Positions 24,060 through 33,349 are shown, counted from the stretch's first letter. The stretch: 58,058 nucleotides of DNA from Nocardia asiatica NBRC 100129 (GCF_000308415.1 NZ_BAFS01000085.1:1-58058); one strand, 5' to 3'. A program made the numbers and translations. Notes: generated by a model from the letters alone, not told the origin.

Positions 24060-25190
24060 ATGAAGACGAAGGGCGCGATCCTGTGGGGGATCGACCAGCA
24101 GTGGTCGGTGGAGGAGATCGAGGTCGGCGACCCGGTCGCGGGCGAGGTGCAGATCCGGATGGAAACCGCCGGTATGTGCCACTCCGATCATCACATCGTG
24201 ACCGGTGCGACCCCGATGCCGTCCTTCCCTGTCATGGGCGGGCACGAGGGCGCGGGCGTGATCACCAAGCTCGGCCCGAACTGCCCGGCCGACCTGCAGG
24301 TCGGCGACCACGTGATCCTGTCGTTCATCCCCGCGTGCGGGCGCTGTCCGGCGTGCGTGGCAGGACACATGGCGCTGTGCGACCTGGGCGCGGGCTTGCT
24401 GATGGGGCAGGCGATCAGCGACGGCACCTACCGCATCCAGGCCCGCGGCGAGAACGTCATCCCGATGTGCCTGCTGGGCACCTTCGCGCCGTACATGACG
24501 GTGCACCACACCTCGGTGGTGAAGATCGATCCGAGCATTCCGTTCGAGGTGGCCTGCCTGGTCGGCTGCGGCGTCCCCACCGGCTTCGGCTCCTCCACCC
24601 ACGTCGCCCAGGTGTCCCCGGGTGAGACCGTGGTGATCGCGGGCATCGGCGGTGTCGGCATGAGCGCGCTGCAGGGCGCGGTGCTCTCGGGCGCTTCGAA
24701 GGTGGTGGCCATCGACCCGAATCCGTGGAAGCGCGAGCAAGCGCAGAAGTTCGGCGCCACGCACACCTACGAGAGCATGGCCGCCGCGATCATGCCGCTG
24801 ATGGAGGCCACCGAGGGCCGGATGGCCGAGAAGGTCATCCTGACCATGGGCGAGATGCACGGCGAGTACATCGAGGAGGGCCTGATCCTCACCTCGAAGG
24901 CGGGCACCCTGGTGGTCACCTCGATGGGCCGGATGGACGAGAACGACGTCAAGCTGAACAGCTTCCTGCTGTCGATGCTGCAGAAGACGGTGAAGGGCTG
25001 CATCTTCGGCGGCGGCAACGCCCGCCAGGACGCGCCGCGCCTGCTCGCGCTGTACAAGGCCGGTCAGCTGAACCTGGACGACATGGTCACCCGCAGCTAC
25101 TCCCTGGAAGAGATCAACCAGGGTTACCAGGACATGCTGGACGGCAAGAACATTCGCGGCATCATCAAGTACACCGAGACGGACTGGTAG
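24060..25190 (+). CDS. NDMA-dependent, mycofactocin-type alcohol dehydrogenase
   Basis: 376-residue zinc alcohol dehydrogenase. The catalytic zinc region is MCHSDHH, the structural zinc lobe has CGRCPACVAGHMALC, and the coenzyme loop is GIGGVGMSALQGA. The start MKTKGAILWGIDQQWSVEEI and the MRMETAG-like segment are typical of the NDMA-dependent family, in which the bound NAD is not exchanged and electrons go to mycofactocin. GAGAGGG lies upstream of the ATG. It stands alone behind a double palindrome. A mycofactocin gene cluster is expected elsewhere in the genome. Confidence 0.92.
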   Translation: MKTKGAILWGIDQQWSVEEIEVGDPVAGEVQIRMETAGMCHSDHHIVTGATPMPSFPVMGGHEGAGVITKLGPNCPADLQVGDHVILSFIPACGRCPACVAGHMALCDLGAGLLMGQAISDGTYRIQARGENVIPMCLLGTFAPYMTVHHTSVVKIDPSIPFEVACLVGCGVPTGFGSSTHVAQVSPGETVVIAGIGGVGMSALQGAVLSGASKVVAIDPNPWKREQAQKFGATHTYESMAAAIMPLMEATEGRMAEKVILTMGEMHGEYIEEGLILTSKAGTLVVTSMGRMDENDVKLNSFLLSMLQKTVKGCIFGGGNARQDAPRLLALYKAGQLNLDDMVTRSYSLEEINQGYQDMLDGKNIRGIIKYTETDW

Positions 25191-25196
25191 ACCGGC

Positions 25197-25544
25197 TCAG
25201 CGCCGCTCGGCGAGCGCGGTGGCGATTCGTGCGATCAGCTCGTACGGCACCGGTTCGCCGAGCCGGAACCGCAGCGTTCCCTTTCCCGCCCGGTACGGCT
25301 CGAGCTCGCGTTCCAGCGCGGGATCGCCGTCCGGGATCGGGTAGAGGCTGACATGCTCCTTCCACCCCGCGAAGTGCACGACATTGCGGCCGCTCAGCTT
25401 GAAGGTGGGGATGTCGTAGCTGATCGCCTCGGTGGCCTCGGGCAGCGCCCGCCGGATGGCGGCGCGGATACCGCTCAATATCTCGCGCACGTCCTCCGGG
25501 AATCCGGCCAGATACGCGTCGATGTCCACGGGATGCTCCGCCAC
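25197..25544 (-). CDS. DUF1801 / YdhG-like protein
   Basis: 115 residues of the DUF1801 fold: PVDIDAYLAGFPEDVREILS, then AISYDIPTFKLSGRNVVHFAGWKEHVSLYPIP. The family is related to YdhG, a putative iron chaperone (frataxin-like fold) in Bacillus. It is convergent with the alcohol dehydrogenase gene, 6 bases away. Confidence 0.85.
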   Translation of the reverse strand: MAEHPVDIDAYLAGFPEDVREILSGIRAAIRRALPEATEAISYDIPTFKLSGRNVVHFAGWKEHVSLYPIPDGDPALERELEPYRAGKGTLRFRLGEPVPYELIARIATALAERR

Positions 25545-25612
25545 CAGGGCCTCCTCGCTTCCGGGATCGGCTACCGCTGTCCGAGCGTGGCCAGTCTACG
25601 GAACCAGGGCGC

Positions 25613-26806
25613 TCAGATCTTGCAACGCAGAAGGGCCTCGCGCAGGTTGCGGCTGCGAACGTCGTCCAGGACCGCCAAGCCCAGCCGGTTCATCGTGTAG
25701 CCGAAACCCAGACCGGTCGCGGGATCGGCGAAGCCGAACGAGCCGCCGAGTCCCGTCGTGCCGTAGGCGCGTTTGTCCGAGCCGAAGCGGAACGAGCCGC
25801 GCGACTTGCGGAAGCCCAGGTGGTAGCGGCTTTTGGTGTGCAGCACCAGATCCTCGGCGGGGACGTCGTCGGCGGTCTCCGCCGCGGCGAGCCGGTCCAG
25901 CAGGGCGCCGTCGATCGGCAGTGCGCCGGTGCGACCGGCGGCCGCGCCATAGACCTTGGCCAGCGCGCGGGCGTTGCCCACCCCGTTGGACCCCGGCAGC
26001 TCCACCTCGAGGAACTCGCGACGGGTCGCCCGCGCAGGCGCTCCGCAGCGCGGGTTGGTCAGTGCCGCATACGACAGCCCGCGTCCGGCGTAGACCTCCG
26101 CGCCGATGCGCAGTGGGAGATCGCGCTCGTAGCGCAGCACGTCCAGGCCGCGGGTGGCCGACATCGTGGCGATGCGGTCCATGCGCTGCGTCGCGGGCAG
26201 GCCGATGAAGAAGTCCGCACCGAGCGGTCCGGCGATGTCTTCGGCGAAGATCCGCCCGAGCGTGCGGCCGTGCTTGTCGACCCGGCGCAGCAGTTCGCCC
26301 TGGTACAGGCCGAGAGTGATCGCGTGATAGCCGTGCCTGGTGCCGGGACGCCAGGCGGGTTTCTGCGCCGCGAGGATGCGCGCGAGACCGTCCAGGTCGG
26401 CGATCTGCGCAAGACGCACGGTCCGGTCGAGGCCGGACAGCCCCGCCTGGTGATCGATCAGCTGACGCACGGTGATCGCGTCCTTGCCGTGCGCGGCGAA
26501 CTCCGGCCAGTACTTCGCCACCGGTTGCTCGTAGTCGAGCCGGCCTTCGGCGACCGCGGCGGCGACGGTGAACGCCGCCATGCCCTTGGTGGAGGAGAAC
26601 ACCGGCACGATCGTGTCCTGCTCCCACGGCAGCGTGCGCCCGCGATCACGGAAACCGGCCCACAGATCGACCACCGGGCGCTCGCCCGCGTAGACCGCGA
26701 CCGCCGCGCCGATTTCACCGTGGCGCTCGAAGTTGCGGCGGAAGGCGTCGGCGACCGGTTCGAAACCGGACGCGACGTCACCGTGAACAGTGGGCTTTTC
26801 AGTCAT
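25613..26806 (-). CDS. Beta-lactamase-family serine hydrolase (LipE/EstB type)
   Basis: 397 residues of the class C beta-lactamase/esterase fold. The nucleophile motif SxxK is in VFSSTKGMAAF, near residue 72. The second motif Tyr lies in HGYHAITLG. GGSFGF near the C-terminus plays the role of the KTG box. There is no signal peptide, so it is probably cytoplasmic, like the mycobacterial LipE/LipL carboxylesterases. It is divergent from the smaller hydrolase at 26849, which shares the fold. Confidence 0.85.
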   Translation of the reverse strand: MTEKPTVHGDVASGFEPVADAFRRNFERHGEIGAAVAVYAGERPVVDLWAGFRDRGRTLPWEQDTIVPVFSSTKGMAAFTVAAAVAEGRLDYEQPVAKYWPEFAAHGKDAITVRQLIDHQAGLSGLDRTVRLAQIADLDGLARILAAQKPAWRPGTRHGYHAITLGLYQGELLRRVDKHGRTLGRIFAEDIAGPLGADFFIGLPATQRMDRIATMSATRGLDVLRYERDLPLRIGAEVYAGRGLSYAALTNPRCGAPARATRREFLEVELPGSNGVGNARALAKVYGAAAGRTGALPIDGALLDRLAAAETADDVPAEDLVLHTKSRYHLGFRKSRGSFRFGSDKRAYGTTGLGGSFGFADPATGLGFGYTMNRLGLAVLDDVRSRNLREALLRCKI

Positions 26807-26848
26807 GGTGAGTCGATGGTAGCCAGGCGGTTCTCGTAGGCTCGCAGG

Positions 26849-27682
26849 GTGCGTTCACTCGAGCAGATTCGGGACTGGCCGGTTCGGCACGCGGCGTCCG
26901 CGGTGGTCACCGCCGACGGCGGCATCGCGAGCGAAGGCTCTGTGGAGCGGGTGTTCCCGCTCGCGTCGGTGACCAAGCCGCTGGTCGCCTATGCCGTGCT
27001 GGTCGCGGTGGAGGAGGGCGCGGTCGAGTTGGACCAGCCCGCGGGGCCGCCCGGCGCCACGGTGCGTCATCTGCTGGCGCACGCCGCAGGGCTCGCCTTC
27101 GATACCACCGACGTGCAGGCGCGGCCCGGTAGCAAGCGGATCTACTCCAGCGCGGGCTTCGAGGTGCTCGCCGCGTTCGTCACCGAGCAGACCGGGATCG
27201 CGTTCGACGAGTACCTGCGCGACGCGGTGTTCCGGCCGCTGGGCATGACGGATTCGGTGCTGGCCGGTCCGGCCGGGCACGCGGCACGCTCCAGCGCGGC
27301 CGATCTCGCGCGCTTCGCCGCCGAATTGCTGAACCCGCGGTTGATCTCGGCGCAGACCCACGCGGAGGCAACCACGGTCCAGTTCCCGGGCTTGAACGGT
27401 GTGCTGCCCGGCTTCGGTTCCCAGCGCCCCAACGACTGGGGGCTGGGCTTCGAGATCCGCGACGGCAAGACGCCGCACTGGACCGGTGGCACGAATTCGC
27501 CACAAACCTATGGACATTTCGGCCAATCCGGGACATTTTTATGGGTTGACCCGAAAACGGGGTTGGCGTGTCTCGCCTTGAGCGACGAGAATTTCGGCGA
27601 CTGGGCGCGCGCGGCCTGGCCACCACTGAGCGATGCCGTCATCGCGGAGGTGACCGCCACGCGCAACACGGTGACGAAGTAA
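26849..27682 (+). CDS. Small beta-lactamase-family serine hydrolase
   Basis: 277 residues. The SxxK nucleophile motif is SVTK near residue 38, the Tyr motif is YSSAGFEVLA, and a THWTGGTNSPQTYGHFG-like end segment (PHWTGGTNSP) matches the third box. It is compact for the family and has no signal peptide. A GTG start is used. It sits head to head with the larger hydrolase, only 42 bases apart, so their promoters must overlap. Substrate unknown. Confidence 0.82.
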   Translation: MRSLEQIRDWPVRHAASAVVTADGGIASEGSVERVFPLASVTKPLVAYAVLVAVEEGAVELDQPAGPPGATVRHLLAHAAGLAFDTTDVQARPGSKRIYSSAGFEVLAAFVTEQTGIAFDEYLRDAVFRPLGMTDSVLAGPAGHAARSSAADLARFAAELLNPRLISAQTHAEATTVQFPGLNGVLPGFGSQRPNDWGLGFEIRDGKTPHWTGGTNSPQTYGHFGQSGTFLWVDPKTGLACLALSDENFGDWARAAWPPLSDAVIAEVTATRNTVTK

Positions 27683-27777
27683 CACGCGTAACTTCGGGCA
27701 CTCCAGTACACTCGGGCAACGCCAGTTCGACGAATCGTTGGGGAAGACGTTCCTCGTCGAAGCTGGAGGTGTTGGTG

Positions 27778-28311
27778 GTGCGCGCATCGAGTCAGTTCGC
27801 GGACGCGACGGCGGGTGTGGTCTACATCCACTCGTCGCCTGCCGCGCTGTGCCCGCATGTCGAATGGGCACTCACCTCGGCCCTCGGCGCCCCGGCGAAG
27901 CTGCGCTGGACCGCCCAACCGGCCGATGGACAACTGCGCGCCACCAGTGAGTGGATCGGCCCGGTCGGCACCGCCTCCAAGATCGCCCAATCGTTGCGCT
28001 CCTGGCCGGTTCTGCGCTTCGAGGTGACCGAGGACCCCAGCGACGGCGTGGACGGCGAGCGCTACAGCTTCGTTCCCGGCCTCGGTCTGTGGCACGGCTC
28101 CACCAGCGCCAACGGCGACGTCATGATCGGCGAGATGCGCCTGCGCGCCATGCTGCAAGCCACCCGGGAACTCGGCAAGTACTCCGCCTACGACCTGGCC
28201 GCCGAGATCGACCGCGCCCTCGGCACACCCTGGGACGAGGACCTCGAGATCTACCGCTACGGAACGGAAACCGGCGCGGAGGTGACCTGGCTGCGCCGGG
28301 ACGTGGGGTAG
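27778..28311 (+). CDS. DUF3145 protein
   Basis: 177 residues of the actinobacteria-specific DUF3145 family: FADATAGVVYIHSSPAALCP, then HVEWALTSALG, then SAYDLAAEIDRALGTPWDEDL. The family has no known function. GGAGGTG lies about 7 bases before the GTG chosen; another GTG one codon earlier is possible. It marks the left edge of the conserved core before the accessory block that follows. Confidence 0.88.
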   Translation: MRASSQFADATAGVVYIHSSPAALCPHVEWALTSALGAPAKLRWTAQPADGQLRATSEWIGPVGTASKIAQSLRSWPVLRFEVTEDPSDGVDGERYSFVPGLGLWHGSTSANGDVMIGEMRLRAMLQATRELGKYSAYDLAAEIDRALGTPWDEDLEIYRYGTETGAEVTWLRRDVG

Positions 28312-28517
28312 GGCATCGCCTGCTGCGTACCCTGTCCGCCACCAGAAGTGTGGAGAACCGGATCGGGTGAACGCGAAGCCGACTCGATCCCACAGGGTTC
28401 GCACGTGCTTGCGCAGGTAGCGGGCGCGGCCGATCCGGGGCGAGCGGCCGACCGTGTGCAGCCGCGTCGACCTCGCCGGGGCTGGTACCAGCCCGTGCGA
28501 CGACCTACGCTCGAGAC

Positions 28518-29693
28518 ATGGAGCACACCGGACAGCGCATCCGGTACTGGCGCAGACGGCGGGGCGGGATCAGTCAGAAGGTGCTGGCCGATCGTGCCGG
28601 GTTGACGCAGGGCTACATCTCGCAGATCGAGAGTGGGCAGCGTGCGTTGGATCGGCGTGCGACGCAGGTTGCCATCGCCCGCGCCCTGAACGTCACCGTT
28701 TCACAGCTGCTCGGGCAGCCGGGAGATCCGACGGATCCTGCCAAGGCCGTTGCCATGGCCGCCATTCCGGAGATCAGGTCGGCTTACGTCGAAATCTCTG
28801 TAGGCGAACGCCGGAAGCCGGACCGTCCTCGGGATGCCGTGCGCGAAGCAGTCGCTCGTTCGACGGTCCTGCGCAACAACGCCGACTACGCCGCGCTTGC
28901 ATCCGATATGGCCGAACTGTTGCGGGACGCCTTCTACTTCGGTGGACCGGAGTTCGTCGAGTTGACATTCAACGCGAGATTCCTGGTCAAAGGTGTGGGG
29001 TTCCCCGATCTCGCGTCAGGGATAGCGGACGCCGGGCTTCGATGTGCTCGCAACCTGGAACAACCCGAATGGATCGGCCTGGCCGAGATTTCCAGACTGA
29101 ACGCTATGCCGCCGGAAAATGCCGCATTAGCAGGTCGGTTGGCGTCTCGAACTGCGGCGGAGATGCAACCTTTCCTCGGTGCGACGCCGGTTCGCCAGGC
29201 GTACGGGAATCTGCTGTGCCGAGGCGCGATAGCCAATGCTGTCGCAGGGCAGCCGAGTACCGCTTCGACTCTGCTGAATGAGGCGTATTCGGAAGCGCGC
29301 TCGCTCGGTGAAACCGAGGACGGCGGGTTCGGTCTTCTGTGGTTCGGCCCGACCAGCGCGGCGATCTGGCATGTATCGGTGGCGAGCGAACTCGGTGACA
29401 GCGACGCCGCCATCCGGGTCGCTCGCACCGTGGATCCGAGGCCGGTTCGCGCGCCGAATCGAGTCGTCTACTTCTGGACCGACTACGGTCACGCTCTCAC
29501 TGCCGCAGGTGACGACGCCGAGGCCGTACGCGCCTTCTCGCATGCCGAGATGGTCGACCCACAACGCACTCGGATGGACGCGACGGTTCTCGATTCGGTG
29601 TCGGCGCTTGCTCGCCGGGCTCACCGTAAGTCGATCGACAGCCGCCTTCTGACGTTGGCGAACAGTCTCGGCATCGATCCACATGCGGTATAG
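28518..29693 (+). CDS. XRE-family regulator with C-terminal helical repeats
   Basis: 391 residues. Residues 1-70 form an XRE helix-turn-helix domain (ISQKVLADRAGLTQGYISQIESG). The rest is helix-rich with TPR-like spacing (QPFLGATPVRQAYGNLLCRGA, then ALTAAGDDAEAVRAFSHAEM). This layout is typical of the many XRE-TPR regulators of Nocardia and Streptomyces, which often sit next to tiny genes. Two small genes follow on the same strand. GC is lower than in the core genes, in keeping with an accessory origin. Ligand and targets are unknown. Confidence 0.82.
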   Translation: MEHTGQRIRYWRRRRGGISQKVLADRAGLTQGYISQIESGQRALDRRATQVAIARALNVTVSQLLGQPGDPTDPAKAVAMAAIPEIRSAYVEISVGERRKPDRPRDAVREAVARSTVLRNNADYAALASDMAELLRDAFYFGGPEFVELTFNARFLVKGVGFPDLASGIADAGLRCARNLEQPEWIGLAEISRLNAMPPENAALAGRLASRTAAEMQPFLGATPVRQAYGNLLCRGAIANAVAGQPSTASTLLNEAYSEARSLGETEDGGFGLLWFGPTSAAIWHVSVASELGDSDAAIRVARTVDPRPVRAPNRVVYFWTDYGHALTAAGDDAEAVRAFSHAEMVDPQRTRMDATVLDSVSALARRAHRKSIDSRLLTLANSLGIDPHAV

Positions 29694-29817
29694 CGCTCTG
29701 TAATCGTCACTCTCTGCTCGGCGTGCACGCTGTATCCAGCCTCGCCGCCAAGTCGATGTCCCTTCAAGACTCCTCGGCGGCGGGTGCTCACTTGAACATC
29801 GAGCAGGGGAGTAGGGG

Positions 29818-30192
29818 ATGGATCGGGAAATCATCTGTGTGCCGGATGCGTTGGGGCCGAATGCGCTGGGATTCGTTCGGCGCGCGGTATCCGGCGAGCG
29901 TGTGGAGCAGGATGCATGCATCGTCCGTGAAATAGCTGTTGTGCGCGGGTATTTCGTGGCGGAGGTAGCCGTCTGCGATACGGCGGTCAGGACGGCGGCT
30001 TTACTGGCGATCGAGCATATCCGGGTAGTCGAGGCGGCAGCGGTGATCGTGCCGGGGCTGGCGCATGTCGAGCCGTTCGCCCGTGCGGTGACCGAACTAT
30101 GCGATTTGATCACCCCGGAGCAGACCTATCCGCGTAAGTACCGGTGGCCGTCGTTGCTTCCCGCCGACCACCCGTACCGGAGGTTGCCGTGA
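29818..30192 (+). CDS. Small hypothetical protein
   Basis: 124 residues, acidic at the start (MDREIICVPDALGPN) with a soluble alpha/beta look and no signal or membrane segment. Its stop codon overlaps the start of the next gene (GTGA), so the two are translationally coupled. I do not recognise the family. It lies 124 bases after the XRE-TPR regulator and may be its target. Confidence 0.6.
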   Translation: MDREIICVPDALGPNALGFVRRAVSGERVEQDACIVREIAVVRGYFVAEVAVCDTAVRTAALLAIEHIRVVEAAAVIVPGLAHVEPFARAVTELCDLITPEQTYPRKYRWPSLLPADHPYRRLP

Positions 30193-30530
30193 CCGGGTGG
30201 CAATTGTCGGCGCTCGTGTTGGGGGCGGCTCTGCTCGTCTTGGTGCTCGGCATGGCGGTGTGGCTGTGGCCGGTCCGGGTGCCGGAGAGTCGCAGCGTGG
30301 ACGAGATCACGCGGCGAGTGCACAGCGAGCGCACCGCCCCGGATCTGGCGGCTCGGCCGATGCGTTCCCCGCATGCCGCCCCGGACTACGCGATGGGTGT
30401 GCGGGAGGCGCAGACGGCCATGCAGCGGCACCGCTCCTGCCGGGTGGGTGAGTGCCCTCGGAAGACGGTCGCTTGGCGGGCGTTGGTCGAGGCGGGGCGC
30501 ATCCGGCCGGACGCGGGACGGCAACGGTGA
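30189..30530 (+). CDS. Small single-pass membrane protein
   Basis: 113 residues. One N-terminal membrane helix (about residues 5-27, LSALVLGAALLVLVLGMAVW) is followed by a basic cytoplasmic part with two Cys in HRSCRVGECP. The GTG start overlaps the previous stop by four bases (GTGA). The small soluble plus membrane pair behind an XRE-TPR regulator is a recurrent cassette in nocardiae. Function unknown. Confidence 0.6.
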   Translation: MTGWQLSALVLGAALLVLVLGMAVWLWPVRVPESRSVDEITRRVHSERTAPDLAARPMRSPHAAPDYAMGVREAQTAMQRHRSCRVGECPRKTVAWRALVEAGRIRPDAGRQR

Positions 30531-30610
30531 GAGCGCACCGGCTCCCGGCCTGGATTCTCAGCGCTGTGGCGCCGCTCGACCGGTCCATGCCGCCGCTCGG
30601 TGCAGCGTAA

Positions 30611-31471
30611 TCATTCGGCGTGCGGCTCCGCGTGTCCCAGGACAGCGAACATGGTGACCGAGAGATGGTAGTCGCCTCGGGCGATCCCGTCTTCCATTGC
30701 GGCTGCCAGGTCTTCACGCTCCTGCTCGGTGATGACGCCGTCGGTGTAGGCGCGTTCGGTCATCTGGGCGAAGAGGGGGCGGATGGTTTCCGGATCCCAG
30801 ATCACCGCCTCCGAGCCCATGTCATCGATCGTGAACCCGGCAGCGGTGAGCAGACCGCGCAGGCGTCGGCCCGACTTCGGGTTCGGGGTGGTGGTGAGCA
30901 TCGCCTCGGACAGGCGGGCGACGACGTCGTCATCGCCCGGGTAGGCGATGGCGGTATGCCAGTCGCTGTCGATGAGCAGCACGCGCCCACCCGGCCGCAG
31001 CACCCGCGCGATCTCGGCCGTGGCGGCGGCGGGGTCGTCGAGGTGCTGGTAGACGCGTTCGCAACGGACCGCGTCGAAGGAATCGTCCGGGAAGGGCAGG
31101 CGATAGGCGGTGCCTTCCACGAAACGGGCGCGCACCCCGGCGGCCTCGGCTCGCGCACCGGCGACGGCGAGCATCGCGGGATTGGGATCGACACCGACCG
31201 CCTCGCCGTCCGGTCCCACTCGCTCGGCGAATTCGAGGACCTCCGAGCCTGTTCCCGCACCGATGTCCAGGGCTCGCTCACCCGACCTGACCGCGAGGGC
31301 GTCGTGCCCCCAGCGCCGCATCCGCCGAATACTGGGCAGCGCCGCCTGCAGATCGAGAATCTCGACCAGCAGAGCCATCGGGTCGTCGGCGGCCTCGCTG
31401 GGCCGATCGGCGGATATCGCATCGGTGTGGAACGACGGTGCGGGACGGGGCGTCGCGTGTTCGGTCGACAT
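30611..31471 (-). CDS. Class I SAM-dependent methyltransferase
   Basis: 286 residues of the ubiE/type 11 methyltransferase fold. Motif I is ALDIGAGTGSEVLEFA, the ribose-binding acidic residue follows in AVGVDPNPAML, and the post-motif segments are PFPDDSFDAVRCERVYQHL and LRPGGRVLLIDSDW. The ATG at 31471 is used. The substrate is unknown; its N-terminal extension with PSIRRMRRWGHD is typical of actinobacterial small-molecule methyltransferases. Confidence 0.88.
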   Translation of the reverse strand: MSTEHATPRPAPSFHTDAISADRPSEAADDPMALLVEILDLQAALPSIRRMRRWGHDALAVRSGERALDIGAGTGSEVLEFAERVGPDGEAVGVDPNPAMLAVAGARAEAAGVRARFVEGTAYRLPFPDDSFDAVRCERVYQHLDDPAAATAEIARVLRPGGRVLLIDSDWHTAIAYPGDDDVVARLSEAMLTTTPNPKSGRRLRGLLTAAGFTIDDMGSEAVIWDPETIRPLFAQMTERAYTDGVITEQEREDLAAAMEDGIARGDYHLSVTMFAVLGHAEPHAE

Positions 31472-31621
31472 GCCCACGACAGTAGTCGCGGCGCGGGCGC
31501 GGGGGAGCGGTCCGATAGTCGGCTCCGCGCCGATGCGCCCCACCAGAACTGGCGGCTGTCACGCGTTGGCCGGCGGACGTAAGGTCGTCCTACGGTCGGG
31601 GCCCGAAGCTAGGAGTCGACC

Positions 31622-31858
31622 ATGAAGCATGCCGCTATGCGCGTCATCGCGGCCACCGCGATCGCACTGACTGCCGCGACAACTGCCCCCGCGACGGCGA
31701 ATGCCTCGAGCACCGCCGAGCCGGTTGCCTCGGCGGTGGAACTGCCCCCGGGCGTCGTGGACTCGGTGCGGGGCGCGATCGCCAGCGTGTTGTTCTTCGG
31801 CATCGTCGGTTTGTGCTTGGTCCGCGTTCTGCCGCCGAACCAGTGCCATTTCTTCTGA
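31622..31858 (+). CDS. Small secreted or membrane-tethered protein
   Basis: 78 residues. A Sec signal peptide is visible (KHAAMRVIAATAIALTAATT, likely cleaved after ATANA near residue 28). The mature part has one hydrophobic segment (ASVLFFGIVGLCLVRVL) before a short PPNQCHFF end. Function unknown. The ATG has AGGAG a few bases upstream. Confidence 0.6.
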   Translation: MKHAAMRVIAATAIALTAATTAPATANASSTAEPVASAVELPPGVVDSVRGAIASVLFFGIVGLCLVRVLPPNQCHFF

Positions 31859-31904
31859 ATGGGGTGTGCGGGACTTCCTCGGGATCGGCTCGAACGCTTC
31901 GGGA

Positions 31905-32113
31905 TCACCGGCGTTCCTGGTAGGAGGAGTATTCGCCGCCGCCGAGGACGCCCGCGTAGTCGGCGGGCAGGGAGGCGGCCCTCCGGCCGAGTCACAGCGC
32001 CTGATCCAGATTGATGTAGACACCGGCTCCTTGTCGTCCGGTACTGATCAATCCTGGGCCGAACCGGGTCAGATCGGCGTCGAATTCGTCGAGCAGGTCG
32101 CGGGTGGCTTCGA
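31905..32113 (-). pseudogene. Remnant: 3' end of an FAD-oxidoreductase gene (copy of 38214-39602)
   Basis: The minus strand reads FEATRDLLDEFDADLTRFGP, GLISTGRQGAGVYINLDQAL, an in-frame TGA, and then LGRRAASLPADYAGVLGGGE and SSYQERR with the terminal stop. This is the last ~70 residues of the intact FAD oxidoreductase 6.3 kb away, with clear similarity at the DNA level as well. The Arg codon after DQAL has become a stop. The rest of the gene is missing, so the fragment cannot be functional. Confidence 0.85.
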
Positions 32114-32451
32114 AGGAATTCCCCGTGGCGAGCAAGAGCTTGCGCGCTACGTCGTCCGCCGGATAGGGATTCGGGTCGGCGGCATCGGCGCGCTTCCCTC
32201 GGTGGCCCAGCACGGCGAACGTAATGACCGCGCGGTGAAACCGATGCACGCTCGGCAAGGCGGACGGCGGAGAAGCCGTGTTCTCGTGCGCGCGTCCGCC
32301 GCGTACCCGGCAGCGCCGCTCGGCTGGTCTTGCGCCGGCGTGCCCGTTTGTGCTGACCTATGTCGGGTAAGCAGCCGGTCAGCGCACATTTTCGACTATC
32401 GGTAGCTATCTGCGGCAGCATCACCGGCCCCGACCACAGAGGGAGCGTCAG
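32114..32451. other. Intergenic region with a possible methyltransferase tail remnant
   Basis: No intact gene. On the minus strand at about 32184-32258 the reading VHRFHRAVITFAVLGHRG resembles the C-terminal end of the nearby methyltransferase (YHLSVTMFAVLGH), directly joined to the FAD-oxidoreductase remnant. The right-hand part should hold the promoter of the methyltransferase at 32452; AGGGAG lies just before its start. Confidence 0.4.
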
Positions 32452-33270
32452 ATGACCGAATCGGGTTCCGTGGATCTCAAGAAGCGGCATCGCGCGATGT
32501 GGGCGATGGGCGACTACCCCGCCATCGCCAGCGAGGTCATCCCGGGGCTGGGCAGGCATCTCGTCGAGGTCTGCCGGATCGGCCCGGGGCAGCGGGTGCT
32601 GGACGTCGCGGCCGGATCCGGGAACGCCGCGATCCCGGCCGCGGAAGCCGGTGCGGATGTCGTGGCGAGTGACCTCACGCCGGAGTTGTTCGAGGCGGGC
32701 CGCCGTATCGCCGCTGACAGGGGCGTCGAATTGCAATGGCAGGAAGCCGACGCCGAGGCGTTGCCCTACGCCGATGCCGAGTTCGACGTCGTGATGTCCT
32801 GCGTGGGCGTCATGTTCGCGCCGTTCCACCAGGCGGCCGCCGACGAAGTGGTGCGCGTGGTGAAACCGGGCGGCACCATCGGACTGATCAACTGGACGCC
32901 CACCGGATTCATCGGACAGATGTTCGCCACGATGAAACCGTTCGCGCCGCCGCCCCCGCCCGGCGCGCTGCCGCCCCCGCAGTGGGGCGATGAGGAGCAC
33001 GTCCGGTCGCTGTTCGGCGATCACGTCGCCGACCTGGAGTTACGGCGTGAGAACGCGGTCATCGACCGTTTCGCCGACGGCACCGAGTTCCGCGACTTCT
33101 TCAAGACCTATTACGGACCCACGGTCGCGGTGTACAAGGCCAACGCCGGGGAACCCGACCGGATCGAGGAACTGGACCGCGCACTCGCCGACCTCGCCAC
33201 CCGCCACGACCTGGGCAACGGACGGATGGAGTGGGAGTACCTCTTGGTCACCGCCCGCCGGTCGGGCTGA
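32452..33270 (+). CDS. Class I SAM-dependent methyltransferase
   Basis: 272 residues. Motif I is VLDVAAGSGNAAIPAA, followed by VVASDLTPELFEAG with the acidic ribose-binding residue, then ADAEFDVVMSCVGVMFAPF and RVVKPGGTIGLINW. The fold is the ubiE/Coq5 type. The Pro-rich loop PFAPPPPPGALPPPQWG is a feature of a large actinobacterial subgroup. AGGGAG lies 7 bases before the ATG. Substrate unknown. Confidence 0.9.
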   Translation: MTESGSVDLKKRHRAMWAMGDYPAIASEVIPGLGRHLVEVCRIGPGQRVLDVAAGSGNAAIPAAEAGADVVASDLTPELFEAGRRIAADRGVELQWQEADAEALPYADAEFDVVMSCVGVMFAPFHQAAADEVVRVVKPGGTIGLINWTPTGFIGQMFATMKPFAPPPPPGALPPPQWGDEEHVRSLFGDHVADLELRRENAVIDRFADGTEFRDFFKTYYGPTVAVYKANAGEPDRIEELDRALADLATRHDLGNGRMEWEYLLVTARRSG

Positions 33271-33349
33271 CTCGGTCGCTCGGCGCGCCGCGCTGATATA
33301 GCGGCACAGCTGGTTGCGGGGGAGCGCTACGGCGCCGCTGTCCGCCGGA

